Assembly (NCBI GenBank): GCA_021324655.1
Contig: JAJPIP010000059.1
Span: 1 to 36,736 of the forward strand
Direction of reading: 5' to 3'
Source of the DNA: Pseudomonadota bacterium
GTDB lineage: Bacteria > Chloroflexota > UBA5177
DNA: 36,736 bases
Under the pieces are notes generated by a model. That model was given only the letters and a program-made list of their open reading frames with translations, was not told the DNA's origin and ran no database searches. This document shows, piece by piece, positions 1 through 7,831 of this stretch. The position numbers were made by a program, and so were the translations under genes. The first letter of the stretch is position 1. The number at the start of each line of letters is the position of its first letter.

Positions 1-134
1 CGTCCACATATCCACGCCCCACGTCCGGCATGAAAGGAGGTATCCTCACTGCAGCCCAGCGTCCCATGACCAAGTCGTAAACTCTCCACCGAACCGGGGC
101 AACTTCAATCCAGCAATTCGATGCCGGAGACACT
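1..134 (+). promoter_or_regulatory. Probable CRISPR leader (partial)
   Basis: This non-repetitive stretch lies directly before the first perfect repeat, on the side expected for the leader given the repeat orientation. It has no gene-length reading frame. The first 33 bases can be read as the end of an upstream gene stopping at 31-33 (TGA), possibly the last cas gene, but ten codons cannot identify it. A hexamer GAACCG at 91-96 equals the 3' end of the repeat, but no repeat precedes it. Leader status is inferred from position only. Confidence 0.4.
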
Positions 135-1566
135 GCCGTCCCCACGCACGTGGGGGTGAACCGCTGGGTACACCCGACGGCCACACGGCCCGCAAGCCGT
201 CCCCACGCACGTGGGGGTGAACCGGGGCAAACGATGAATCGAATGCAGATAGCCGCTGCCGTCCCCACGCACGTGGGGGTGAACCGACGCGCGTGACGGA
301 TGAGGTCGCCGCGCGCGAGCCGTCCCCACGCACGTGGGGGTGAACCGTTGGTCTTCGGACATTTCCTGGGGAGGCAGGGGCCGTCCCCACGCACGTGGGG
401 GTGAACCGGTTTGGCTGCCTCGTTATCAGTCGCAGTCCGTGCCGTCCCCACGCACGTGGGGGTGAACCGCAGTGGCAGGCGTGACAGTGGCGCCCAACGC
501 GGCCGTCCCCACGCACGTGGGGGTGAACCGGTTGGGGACGATGACCAGCGACGACTCGATCTGCCGTCCCCACGCACGTGGGGGTGAACCGAAAGGGCGG
601 AGAGCCTCTCGCAATCCCTCCTCGCCGTCCCCACGCACGTGGGGGTGAACCGACGCACGCCCACTACCACGTCAGCAGCCGCACGCCGTCCCCACGCACG
701 TGGGGGTGAACCGCGCCTGCGGGCTGACATGGAGCCGCCAGAACAGCCGTCCCCACGCACGTGGGGGTGAACCGAACTTCGACCTGTTCGTCCTCGACAA
801 CGGGAAGCCGTCCCCACGCACGTGGGGGTGAACCGACGGCGGAGTTGCCGCCGTACGCGTCGCGCGCGCCGTCCCCACGCACGTGGGGGTGAACCGGCCC
901 GACCCCCAACGAGCCGCTCATTCCCCTGGCCGTCCCCACGCACGTGGGGGTGAACCGGCGCTGACCGATTGGCACGCCGACAGCCTCGCGCCGTCCCCAC
1001 GCACGTGGGGGTGAACCGAAGCGTCGTCACCGCGCGATCTCCCAGGAGGCGCCGTCCCCACGCACGTGGGGGTGAACCGACTCGGTCACACAAAACAGCC
1101 ATCCCCAGATAGCCGTCCCCACGCACGTGGGGGTGAACCGGGTGGACCGTCGAGACGGCGCGAAAGAAGGCGGCCGTCCCCACGCACGTGGGGGTGAACC
1201 GCACCTACGACTATGCGCCGCTGATCCCCCACCGCCGTCCCCACGCACGTGGGGGTGAACCGCTGGTCGCTCTACGCGCTGGACCCCAACACCAGCCGTC
1301 CCCACGCACGTGGGGGTGAACCGACAACGCCCCCCACGCTCGCCCAGGCGCGGCGCGCCGTCCCCACGCACGTGGGGGTGAACCGAAGGCTGCCGGCCGT
1401 CCAGCAGCAACATTCATGCCGTCCCCACGCACGTGGGGGTGAACCGTACACCTTCCTCCCCGCGGCGCCGGCCAAGCAGCCGTCCCCACGCACGTGGGGG
1501 TGAACCGGATGCTGATACGCGGCTGACGCGACACCTGCTGCCGTCCCCGCACGTGGGGGTGAACCG
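135..1566 (+). CRISPR. Type I-E-like CRISPR array, 24 repeats and 23 spacers
   Basis: A 29-nt repeat starts at 135, 196, 258, 319 and onward to 1540, giving 24 copies and 23 unique spacers. Spacers are 32 nt except two of 33 nt (225-257 and 1324-1356). The repeat contains the palindrome CCCCAC-GCAC-GTGGGG and ends in GTGAACCG, matching the layout of type I-E repeats (stem, then an AACCG handle end), so the array should be transcribed rightwards. All copies are identical except the last (1540-1566), which lacks two bases in the left stem arm and is 27 nt. A degenerate terminal repeat marks the leader-distal end and supports the orientation. Cas genes are not in the window. Open reading frames across the array on either strand are artefacts of the 61-nt period. 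Confidence 0.98.
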
Positions 1567-1644
1567 AAAGTCGCTTCGACGGCCGTGCGTCTGGCCTAAT
1601 TCTTCCCCTGTAGAGTGCGACTCGTGCCGCACCGCGTACTCGGC

Positions 1645-1961
1645 ATGGGTGGCGAAGGACCAACAGATCCCGACCTCGATGAAATATCGGACTTCCCCTA
1701 GGCGGAGGCGGAGAGACAATAGCGGGACTCGATCGATTGGACCGACCGAGGGGCGGCCCAGCTTCGTCCCGTCCGGGAGACCGGTCACCTCGCTTCCAGA
1801 CGCCACGAACGAAGCCGGTTCCCGTCTGCTTCGAAAGCGACACCTTGCGCCACCTCACGCAAACGGCGTGGAGGCGAAACATCGGCTATCAGACGCTCCT
1901 CAAGGCGGTCGTCATGGAGCGACCCTACGAGGAAGAGGGGCGCGACGGCCCTGTCGGCTGA
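1645..1961 (+). pseudogene. Decayed CopG/BrnA-like ribbon-helix-helix antitoxin gene
   Basis: Three reading-frame pieces together resemble one small antitoxin of the predicted RHH family. An ATG at 1645 begins a piece containing PDLDEISDFP that stops at TAG 1699. The same frame continues with AEAERQ, a second TAG at 1720, then DSIDWTD. After a frame change, the segment ending at 1961 reads KPVPVCFESDTLRHL and then NIGYQTLLKAVVMERPYEEE. In intact members the acidic DEIPDF-type start is followed by a Trp-rich linker and then the beta strand and helix pair with the GYQTLL signature. Two in-frame stops and a shift make this non-functional as written. The end overlaps the 3' end of the opposing DDAH-like gene. 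No toxin partner is visible. The family call rests on remembered motif similarity. Confidence 0.6.
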
Positions 1962-2860
1962 CCCGGGCAGCGCTGCATCTCCCTCCACAGCGGCCTCGTC
2001 AGGCACGTCGGGCCGCCGCCGCGATTGTGTGAGATTTCGTCCCCGGTCAGTGCCGTCACGTCACAGCCGGCGGCGCGCAGTCTCTCGGCGGTGACCGTGT
2101 TCTCCCGCAGGATGATGCAGCGCCGCGGGCCGGTCGCCAGGACATTTGGGCCCTGCGTCGGGAACTCTTCATCCGGCACCTCGACCAGCGAGACGCCGCG
2201 CTCCTCGAGCATCTGCACCAGCGCCACCGGCAGCAGCGGCAGATAGACGGCCGCCAGGTCGGAGTCCACCAGGCTGATCAGGGAGAGCAGGTGCAGGCAC
2301 TCGCCCGGCCCGTGCCAGTAGGGGAGATCGACCGGCACCACCGTCACGCCCTGGGGCCCCAGAAGCGCACTGAGCTGCCGGATCCCCTCGGCGTTGGTGC
2401 GATACCCTTGCCCCACGACCAGCGTGCGCTCGTCGAGCCACAGGCAGTCTCCGCCCTCCACGGTTCCCGGCGCCTCGATCCGCCCCACGACGGGGATGCC
2501 GAGCTCGTCGAGGGCCGCTTCCAGGGCGGCCGGCTCACCTGACCGCAGCGCCTTGCCCATGCGGCAGAGAATCACGCCGGCGTCCGTCGTGATGACCGGG
2601 TCGAAGGGGAAGATGCCGTCTTGCAGGGCGGCATCGGGAAGAGAGATCGAGACCACCTCGCAGCCCTGTTCTGTCAAGGCATGACAGAGGGCGTCGTGCT
2701 CGGCCAGCGCCTGTTCATGGTGGATCGGCCGGTGATAGCCGAACGCTTCCCAGGAGACGTGCCCGTTTGGCGGCACGGGACGGGAGACGAGCACCCGACG
2801 CAGCGGCGCCGTCATGGAGTGCCCGCCCCAGTCGCCGTTTTTCGTTTTCCCTGATGTCAT
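1925..2860 (-). CDS. Dimethylarginine dimethylaminohydrolase-like amidinohydrolase
   Basis: Predicted cytosolic enzyme of the amidinotransferase / N(omega),N(omega)-dimethylarginine dimethylaminohydrolase fold. This family hydrolyses guanidino groups through a covalent Cys intermediate, in DDAH giving citrulline and dimethylamine. Visible landmarks are the VEGGD segment with its acidic residue in mid-protein, a HGPGECLHL motif carrying the candidate catalytic His, and GGGPTCLTRPL near the C-terminus with the candidate nucleophilic Cys. I chose the ATG at 2860 because AGGAGA lies a few bases before it; this gives 311 residues. A later ATG at 2815 lacks a good ribosome site and an earlier in-frame start exists at 2911. 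The substrate cannot be fixed from sequence, and related arginine deiminase-like activities remain possible. The last codons overlap the dead antitoxin remnant on the other strand. Confidence 0.85.
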   Translation of the reverse strand: MTSGKTKNGDWGGHSMTAPLRRVLVSRPVPPNGHVSWEAFGYHRPIHHEQALAEHDALCHALTEQGCEVVSISLPDAALQDGIFPFDPVITTDAGVILCRMGKALRSGEPAALEAALDELGIPVVGRIEAPGTVEGGDCLWLDERTLVVGQGYRTNAEGIRQLSALLGPQGVTVVPVDLPYWHGPGECLHLLSLISLVDSDLAAVYLPLLPVALVQMLEERGVSLVEVPDEEFPTQGPNVLATGPRRCIILRENTVTAERLRAAGCDVTALTGDEISHNRGGGPTCLTRPLWREMQRCPGQPTGPSRPSSS

Positions 2861-2895
2861 GCCATCTCTCCTGCCCTCGTCTCTGGTATCTGTCC

Positions 2896-2924
2896 TTGAC
2901 ACACCTGGCACGCCGTCCTACAGT
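2896..2924 (+). promoter_or_regulatory. Strong sigma70-type promoter (TTGACA-N17-TACAGT)
   Basis: A perfect -35 TTGACA at 2896-2901 is separated by 17 bases from TACAGT at 2919-2924. It points at the small gene starting at 2961 and is divergent from the amidinohydrolase gene. The same -10 hexamer recurs at 23535 and 35644. Confidence 0.75.
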
Positions 2925-2960
2925 GTGGGTATCCGGCCGCGGCTTTAAAAGGAGAGTGCC

Positions 2961-3056
2961 ATGGCACATGCGCGAGACAAAGGACGCCGCGAGAAGCGGA
3001 AACCAAAGAAGGATAAACCATCGGCAAGCAAGCCTCCCGTGTCATCCGGGGGCTAG
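2961..3056 (+). CDS. Very small Lys/Arg-rich protein, 31 residues
   Basis: An ATG preceded by AAAAGGAGAG (a strong Shine-Dalgarno site) opens a 31-codon frame. The product starts MAHARDKGRREKRKPKKDK and ends in a short Ser/Pro/Gly tail. It is extremely basic, with no hydrophobic segment and no folded domain expected, so nucleic-acid binding is one possibility. It lies 36 nt after the promoter at 2896-2924 and 9 nt before the next small gene, so the two are probably one transcript. The ideal promoter and ribosome site are the reasons to treat it as real despite its length. I do not recognise a named family. Confidence 0.7.
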   Translation: MAHARDKGRREKRKPKKDKPSASKPPVSSGG

Positions 3057-3065
3057 GAGTAGACC

Positions 3066-3260
3066 ATGACAGCCATCCGCACCATCGCTATCATCATCGC
3101 TGCTATCGCCTTGGCCGTCCTCGTGCTGAAGGTTCTGGCCTTCGTCACCAGCATCCTGTTCCAGATCGCCCTGTTCGTGTTCGTGGCCGTGCTCGTCTAC
3201 CTGGTGCTGCACCGCATGAGCTCATCGCTGCGGCGGCGCTGGTTGCCCGAGAGGCGGTAA
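3066..3260 (+). CDS. Small integral membrane protein, 64 residues
   Basis: The ATG at 3066 follows an AGGAG site that overlaps the stop of the preceding 31-codon gene, so the pair is probably translated from one message. The product is almost entirely hydrophobic from residue 5 to 47 (Ile/Ala/Leu/Val-rich, with a Lys near 22 between two segments). This suggests two closely spaced membrane helices and a short Arg-rich cytoplasmic tail (SSLRRRWLPERR). No catalytic motif is visible. Function is unknown. Pairing with a tiny basic protein under a strong promoter suggests a highly expressed accessory membrane component, but that is inference. Confidence 0.75.
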   Translation: MTAIRTIAIIIAAIALAVLVLKVLAFVTSILFQIALFVFVAVLVYLVLHRMSSSLRRRWLPERR

Positions 3261-3261
3261 G

Positions 3262-4254
3262 TTACGCTGCGATCGCGGCGGCCGCAATCTGAAGTATCGG
3301 GCCCTGGCTGTGGGTGGCCCACAGGTTTCCGTGGCCATCCACAGTCAGTCCCTGTACCGAGCCCTCGGCCTCGTTGACCGGCCAGAGGCGGAGACGCCGG
3401 CCATCGGCCCGGTACTCGGCGACCGAGTCGACATACCGGCCGCCCATCGCGAAGAAGCCGGCCAGGAACCAATTGCCGTTCCGGGTGACGGCCAGCGCGT
3501 CGGCGCTGATCCAGTTGGAGGTGTGCGGCTCGAAGCCGTACGGGCTGTTGCCCTCCCACTGCCGGAGCACGCTGCCGGCCGCGCTCAGATGATCCACGAA
3601 GTACTGGGCGAAGGCGTGGCCGCCCTGCTCGCAGGGATCGTGACAGATGCCGGCCACGTACAGCGAGCCATCCGGGGCGAGGACGATGCTGGAGGGGGCG
3701 ATGCTACCCGTTGGTGGACCCATTTTCGGGTGAGATGTCGCCGTGTCGAGGCGCGCCGCGGCGGGTGGCGTCCAGGTGGCGAGGATGCTCCCCCTGGCAC
3801 TCAACTTGACGATGCGGTCGTGTTGCCAGTCGGCCACGTACAGATTCCCTGCCGCATCGACGGCCACACCGCGGGGTAGGCTGAAGCCGGCCGCGTACGC
3901 CGCCAGCTGCTTTCCGTTCAGATCGAAGCGGACTACCCGGTTGTGGTTGGGGTCGCTGACATAAACGCCGGTCTTGTTGACGGCGATGCCGGCCGGCCAT
4001 GACTGGTACTTGTTCTTGAGGGGAGCGCCGTAGGCCCAGGAGCGGACGATCGTCCCGCCCAATGTGCGCTCGGTCACTCGGAGCGTATAGGCATCTGTGA
4101 TGTAGATGTGCCGTCCGTAGACCGCGATGCCGGCCGGATCGTTCGGATCCTGCAGCACGGTGCGGAAGGGGGAGGCCTCGCCGCCCCGTCCGGCCGCGAC
4201 CGCGGAACCGGGAAGGACGGCGAGGAAGCAGAGAAGGAAAAGAAGGATGCGCAT
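3262..4254 (-). CDS. Secreted NHL-repeat beta-propeller protein
   Basis: The product has an N-terminal signal peptide (MRILLFLLCFLAVLPGSAVA, cleavage likely after AVAA) and then about six NHL-type blades. Each blade carries the typical pattern of a hydrophobic strand, D/N-x-G-N and LYVAD-like segments, such as PAGIAVNKTGVYVSDPNHNRVV, PRGVAVDAAGNLYVADWQHDRIV, and VQGLTVDGHGNLWATHS near the end. NHL propellers usually serve as binding scaffolds and sometimes as lyases; no catalytic residues can be assigned. The start at 4254 follows AGGAAAGGTGACGAG and gives 330 residues; an in-frame start 87 nt further out would bury the signal peptide. It is divergent from the prolyl oligopeptidase gene, with a perfect palindrome between them. 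Confidence 0.85.
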   Translation of the reverse strand: MRILLFLLCFLAVLPGSAVAAGRGGEASPFRTVLQDPNDPAGIAVYGRHIYITDAYTLRVTERTLGGTIVRSWAYGAPLKNKYQSWPAGIAVNKTGVYVSDPNHNRVVRFDLNGKQLAAYAAGFSLPRGVAVDAAGNLYVADWQHDRIVKLSARGSILATWTPPAAARLDTATSHPKMGPPTGSIAPSSIVLAPDGSLYVAGICHDPCEQGGHAFAQYFVDHLSAAGSVLRQWEGNSPYGFEPHTSNWISADALAVTRNGNWFLAGFFAMGGRYVDSVAEYRADGRRLRLWPVNEAEGSVQGLTVDGHGNLWATHSQGPILQIAAAAIAA

Positions 4255-4290
4255 CTCGTCACCTTTCCTAACGCAGCGACCGGAGTATTG

Positions 4291-4307
4291 TGACAGAGGC
4301 TCTGTCA
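4291..4307. promoter_or_regulatory. Perfect palindrome between divergent genes, candidate operator
   Basis: TGACAGAG-G-CTCTGTCA is an 8-bp perfect inverted repeat with one central base. It lies between the start of the NHL-protein gene (4254, minus) and the prolyl oligopeptidase gene (4329, plus). There is no T-run, and its position between two divergent starts suits a dimeric repressor site. No regulator can be named. Confidence 0.5.
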
Positions 4308-4328
4308 GAATGGGCAGGAGGGATTGCC

Positions 4329-6371
4329 ATGCTGACCGCACCTGAGACCCGCCGGGACGCGGTGACCGAACAACTGCACGGCCACGAGATCACCGACGAG
4401 TATCGTTGGCTGGAGAACGGGACCGATCCGGCGACCGTCGCCTGGGTGGAGCAGCAGAATGCCCATACACGTGCCGTCCTCGACGCCGTCCCCGGCCGGG
4501 AGTCCATCGAGCGCCGTCTCACGGAACTCCTCTCGATCGGCACTCTCACCTCACCCGAGCCGTGCAACGGACGCTACTTCTACACGCGGCGCGATGCCGG
4601 CCAGAATCAACCCGTCCTCTACGTGCGGGAAGGGCCGGTGGGTGAGGACCGCCCCCTGCTGGACGTGAATCTCCTCAGTGAGGAGGGCTTGGTCGCCCTC
4701 GATTGGTGGTATCCCTCTCAGGACGGCGCGATGGTCGCCTACGGCACATCGGAGAACGGGAACGAGGTCAGCACGCTGCAGATCATCGATGTCGCAACCG
4801 GTGATATCCTGCCGGATCGCATCGAGCGCACGCGCGCCGCCGCCGTCGCCTGGCTGGCCGATCACCGCGGCTTTTACTACACACGCTATCCCCGGCCCGG
4901 CGAGTGTCCGGAGTCCGAGGAGATGTATCATCGCCGCATCTTTTTTCACGCCCTCGGCACCGATCCGTCGGATGATCCGCTGGTGTTCGGAGCCGATCTC
5001 CCCATGGAGTGGTGGCCGAGCGTTTCCCTCTCGGAGGACGGCCGCTGGCTCATCATCACCGTCTCCGAGACCTTCGATCGCTCGCAGGTCTGGCTGCGCG
5101 ACCTGAGCCGGCCCGACAGCGCTCTCCGCCAGATCGCGGGCGGTGAGGACGCTCTCTTCTCGGCGCAGGTCGGCGGGGACACGCTGTACATCCACACCAA
5201 CCTGGACGCGCCGCGCTTCTGCGTCTTTGCCGTCGATCCCGAGCACCCGGACCGGGAGGGATGGCGCGAGATCATTCCGGAAGGGGACGACCTGCTGGAA
5301 CAGATTGCATTGGTGGGAGGCCGCGTGGCCGGCGTCTCTCTCCACAATGCCGTCTCGCGGCTCACCCTCTACGAGCCCGACGGCTCGCCGGTGCGCGAGA
5401 TCCCTTTACCCGCTCTCGGCACCGTCACCATGGTCACCGGCTCCTGGGGTGAGCTCGACGCCTTCTACGCCTTCGAGTCGTTTGCCTTCCCGCCGACCGT
5501 CTACCGCCTGCCGACCACCTCCGGCGAGCCGACAATCTGGCAGCAGATCGAGGCTCCCATCGATCCGGATGCCTATGAGGTCCGGCAGGAGTGGTACGCC
5601 TCGCGGGACGGCACGCGCATCCCGATGTTTTTGGTGCAGCGCCGCGACCTCGATCGCTCCGGGCCGCATCCCACCGTGCTCACCGCTTACGGCGGGTTCA
5701 ACATCAGCATGACGCCGGTCTTCACCCGGACCGCCTTTCTCCTCATGGATCACGGCGGCATCTACGCCATGCCCAATTTGCGGGGAGGTGGCGAGTTCGG
5801 CGAGGAGTGGCATCGCGCTGGGATGCTTGGCAACAAGCAGAACGTCTTCGACGATTTCATCGCCGCCGCCGAGTACCTGATCGCGCAGGGCTACACCGAT
5901 CGGCAGCATCTGGCGGCGAGCGGCGGCAGCAACGGCGGACTGCTGATGGGCGCTGCTCTGACGCAGCGCCCCGATCTCTTCCGTGCTGTCGTCTCCGCCG
6001 TGCCGCTTCTGGACATGCTGCGCTACCACCACTTCCAGATCGCCCGACTCTGGATCCCGGAGTACGGCGCGGCGGACGACCCCGAGCAGTTCCCCTTTCT
6101 GTATGCGTACTCGCCGTATCACCACGTCCGGCAGGGAGAATCGTATCCCGCCGTCCTGCTGATGGCGGCCGAGTTCGATACCCGGGTCGATCCGCTCCAC
6201 GCCCGCAAGATGGCCGCTCGGTTGCAGGCCGCCAACGCCTCGGAATGGCCCATCCTGCTCCGCATCGAGACCAACGCCGGGCATGGTGTCGGCAAGCCCA
6301 TCACCAAACTGGTGGAGACGCAGACCGATTTCTGGGCGTTTGTGTTCTCGCAGCTGGGGATTGAGGGGTGA
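4329..6371 (+). CDS. Prolyl oligopeptidase family serine peptidase (S9A)
   Basis: 680 residues, the usual size of prolyl endopeptidases, which cut short peptides after proline in the cytosol. The first part (to about residue 400) is a blade-rich propeller; the last part is an alpha/beta hydrolase. The nucleophile lies in SGGSNGG (Ser about 534), the acid in the EFDTRVDP segment (about 617-621), and the His in the NAGHGVGKP motif (about 652). All match the S9A order. The N-terminus (DEYRWLEN) is also typical. No signal peptide is seen. I chose ATG 4329 because AGGAGG stands six bases before it; an upstream GTG at 4290 would begin beside the palindrome. The neighbouring genes on both sides encode exported propellers. 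Confidence 0.93.
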   Translation: MLTAPETRRDAVTEQLHGHEITDEYRWLENGTDPATVAWVEQQNAHTRAVLDAVPGRESIERRLTELLSIGTLTSPEPCNGRYFYTRRDAGQNQPVLYVREGPVGEDRPLLDVNLLSEEGLVALDWWYPSQDGAMVAYGTSENGNEVSTLQIIDVATGDILPDRIERTRAAAVAWLADHRGFYYTRYPRPGECPESEEMYHRRIFFHALGTDPSDDPLVFGADLPMEWWPSVSLSEDGRWLIITVSETFDRSQVWLRDLSRPDSALRQIAGGEDALFSAQVGGDTLYIHTNLDAPRFCVFAVDPEHPDREGWREIIPEGDDLLEQIALVGGRVAGVSLHNAVSRLTLYEPDGSPVREIPLPALGTVTMVTGSWGELDAFYAFESFAFPPTVYRLPTTSGEPTIWQQIEAPIDPDAYEVRQEWYASRDGTRIPMFLVQRRDLDRSGPHPTVLTAYGGFNISMTPVFTRTAFLLMDHGGIYAMPNLRGGGEFGEEWHRAGMLGNKQNVFDDFIAAAEYLIAQGYTDRQHLAASGGSNGGLLMGAALTQRPDLFRAVVSAVPLLDMLRYHHFQIARLWIPEYGAADDPEQFPFLYAYSPYHHVRQGESYPAVLLMAAEFDTRVDPLHARKMAARLQAANASEWPILLRIETNAGHGVGKPITKLVETQTDFWAFVFSQLGIEG

Positions 6372-6383
6372 GGGCGGTCCCGG

Positions 6384-7805
6384 CTATCGTGACATCCGGA
6401 ACGCTCTGACCTTCCCGGACTGATCCGTGATGTAGACCCGGTTCCCCGTGACCGCCGGATACTCCCAGTGCACGGGACCGATCGGCGCCGAACCAAGCAG
6501 CTTTCCGGTGGCGGGAGCGTAGGCGTTGAGAGCGCCGCTGTGGGCGACGTAGAGGATGCCGTGGGCGAGGATGGGGGTGGTGCCGCCTTGACCGATGGAC
6601 CAGAGGCGCTGCAGGCGTGGTCCGTGGCTGAAGGCAACGCGATACGCCGCCAGGCCGCAGTCGTTGGCGTAGATCGCCCAGGCCTGCCCCTCATGCTTCC
6701 AGACGGCGGGCGCCGTGAGTACCTCGCAGCCTCCCGGCGCTGCAATGCTGTCCAGATCTCCGCCCAGCGTCCCCAGCGCGTGGTGGCCACTCAGGTTGTC
6801 ACGGTTGAGCAGGCGCAAGACCGCGGGGCCGCAGGACGAGCAGGCGGGGCCCTTCCCGCCCTGCACCATCAGGCGCCAGGTGTGCCCGCCGTGTGTCACG
6901 GCCGGCAAGAGGGCAGGTCCGGTACTGCCGAGATCGAGGTCGTTGTCGTCGAGGTACTGCTGATCGGTCGGCGTGTACGAATCCAGCAGGCGTGATCCGT
7001 CCGGACTCAGCTTCAACACCGAATCGCCCCAGTTGGTCCGCCCGTTCCAGGGCCCGTTGCCCGAGACAATGTAGACGCTGTGATCGATGGGATCCACCTC
7101 GGCCTCGCCCCGCCCGAAGAGGCCTGATTGGACGAATGAGCAGTAGCTCCCTGTCCCGGGAGATGGTCCCAGCAGCCGGGGGATGTTGCTGCAGAGGCTA
7201 TTGAAGACGTGGACGGTGCCGTCCCCCAGTGAGACGGTGACCAGGTGTCCCTCGTAGTGGCCCTGATCGCCGATGAAGCCACTCGTCGCCACGTAGATAT
7301 GCCCGCCGGCGACCGCCGGCGTGGAGGCGACCTTCTCCACGTCCGGCATGAGGGTGATGCGAACCGGCCAGCCGTGGCCCTTCGTCTCGCGTCCTGAGGC
7401 CGAGTTGTAGCGGTGCAGCCTGCCGTCCAATCCCACGGCGTAGACGAAACGGCCGGATGGATCGGCGGTGGGGCCGGCGGTGGTGCAGCGGGAGGGGCCG
7501 GAGGTGGAGGCGTGCCAGACGACCCGGCCGGTGGTGGCGTCGAAAGCGTAGAGGGTGGCGCGGCGCACCGGATTGCCAGGATTGCAGTTGGCGCCGTTAT
7601 TGCCGGCGAGGACGTAGATCATGGCGGTGTGGCCGCGCGGATGGGCGATGTAGGCGGGGTTCGAATCGGCGTTGGGAGAGACGCTGCGCTCCCACAGGAG
7701 GTGGAGCTGGAGCGCCGGGTGAGCCGGAGGACGGCTCAGGGCGGCGAGGGCGATGGCCGAGGGGATAGCGATGATGACGGCGAGAAGGGCAAGAAAGGGG
7801 CGCAT
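6384..7805 (-). CDS. Secreted PQQ-like beta-propeller protein
   Basis: 473 residues with an N-terminal signal peptide (MRPFLALLAVIIAIPSAIAL). The rest is a beta-propeller of the PQQ-binding-like type, with repeated strands such as TLYAFDATTGRVVWHAS, GTTPILAHGILYVAHSGALNAYAPATG and YPAVTGNRVYITDQSGKVRAF. Several Cys pairs (CNPG, CSNIP, CSSC, the latter in GPACSSCGP) suggest disulfides in an exported protein. True quinoprotein dehydrogenases are longer and have a characteristic metal/PQQ site, which I do not see, so a binding or scaffold role is more likely. Start 7805 follows GGAAGGAACGACC. The gene converges on the prolyl oligopeptidase and is divergent from the HypE-like gene, with only 26 nt between starts. 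A second, unequal paralogue is at 10914-12080. Confidence 0.8.
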   Translation of the reverse strand: MRPFLALLAVIIAIPSAIALAALSRPPAHPALQLHLLWERSVSPNADSNPAYIAHPRGHTAMIYVLAGNNGANCNPGNPVRRATLYAFDATTGRVVWHASTSGPSRCTTAGPTADPSGRFVYAVGLDGRLHRYNSASGRETKGHGWPVRITLMPDVEKVASTPAVAGGHIYVATSGFIGDQGHYEGHLVTVSLGDGTVHVFNSLCSNIPRLLGPSPGTGSYCSFVQSGLFGRGEAEVDPIDHSVYIVSGNGPWNGRTNWGDSVLKLSPDGSRLLDSYTPTDQQYLDDNDLDLGSTGPALLPAVTHGGHTWRLMVQGGKGPACSSCGPAVLRLLNRDNLSGHHALGTLGGDLDSIAAPGGCEVLTAPAVWKHEGQAWAIYANDCGLAAYRVAFSHGPRLQRLWSIGQGGTTPILAHGILYVAHSGALNAYAPATGKLLGSAPIGPVHWEYPAVTGNRVYITDQSGKVRAFRMSR

Positions 7806-7831
7806 GGTCGTTCCTTCCGGTCCCCCTCACT

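Noticed and set aside
91-102. Twelve bases in the presumed leader identical to 219-230 (repeat end plus start of the second spacer)
   Set aside because: No repeat precedes it and the match stops after 12 bases; probably chance.
46-1503. Several long open frames on both strands across the first 1.5 kb with repeated HPHVRGDG, RFTPTCVGT, GSPPRAWGR or RPHARGGEP units
   Set aside because: They are translations of the 61-nt CRISPR repeat/spacer period and have no coding value.
7658-7667. GGTTCGAATC, like a tRNA T-loop
   Set aside because: It lies inside the PQQ-like propeller gene; no acceptor or anticodon stems can be formed around it.
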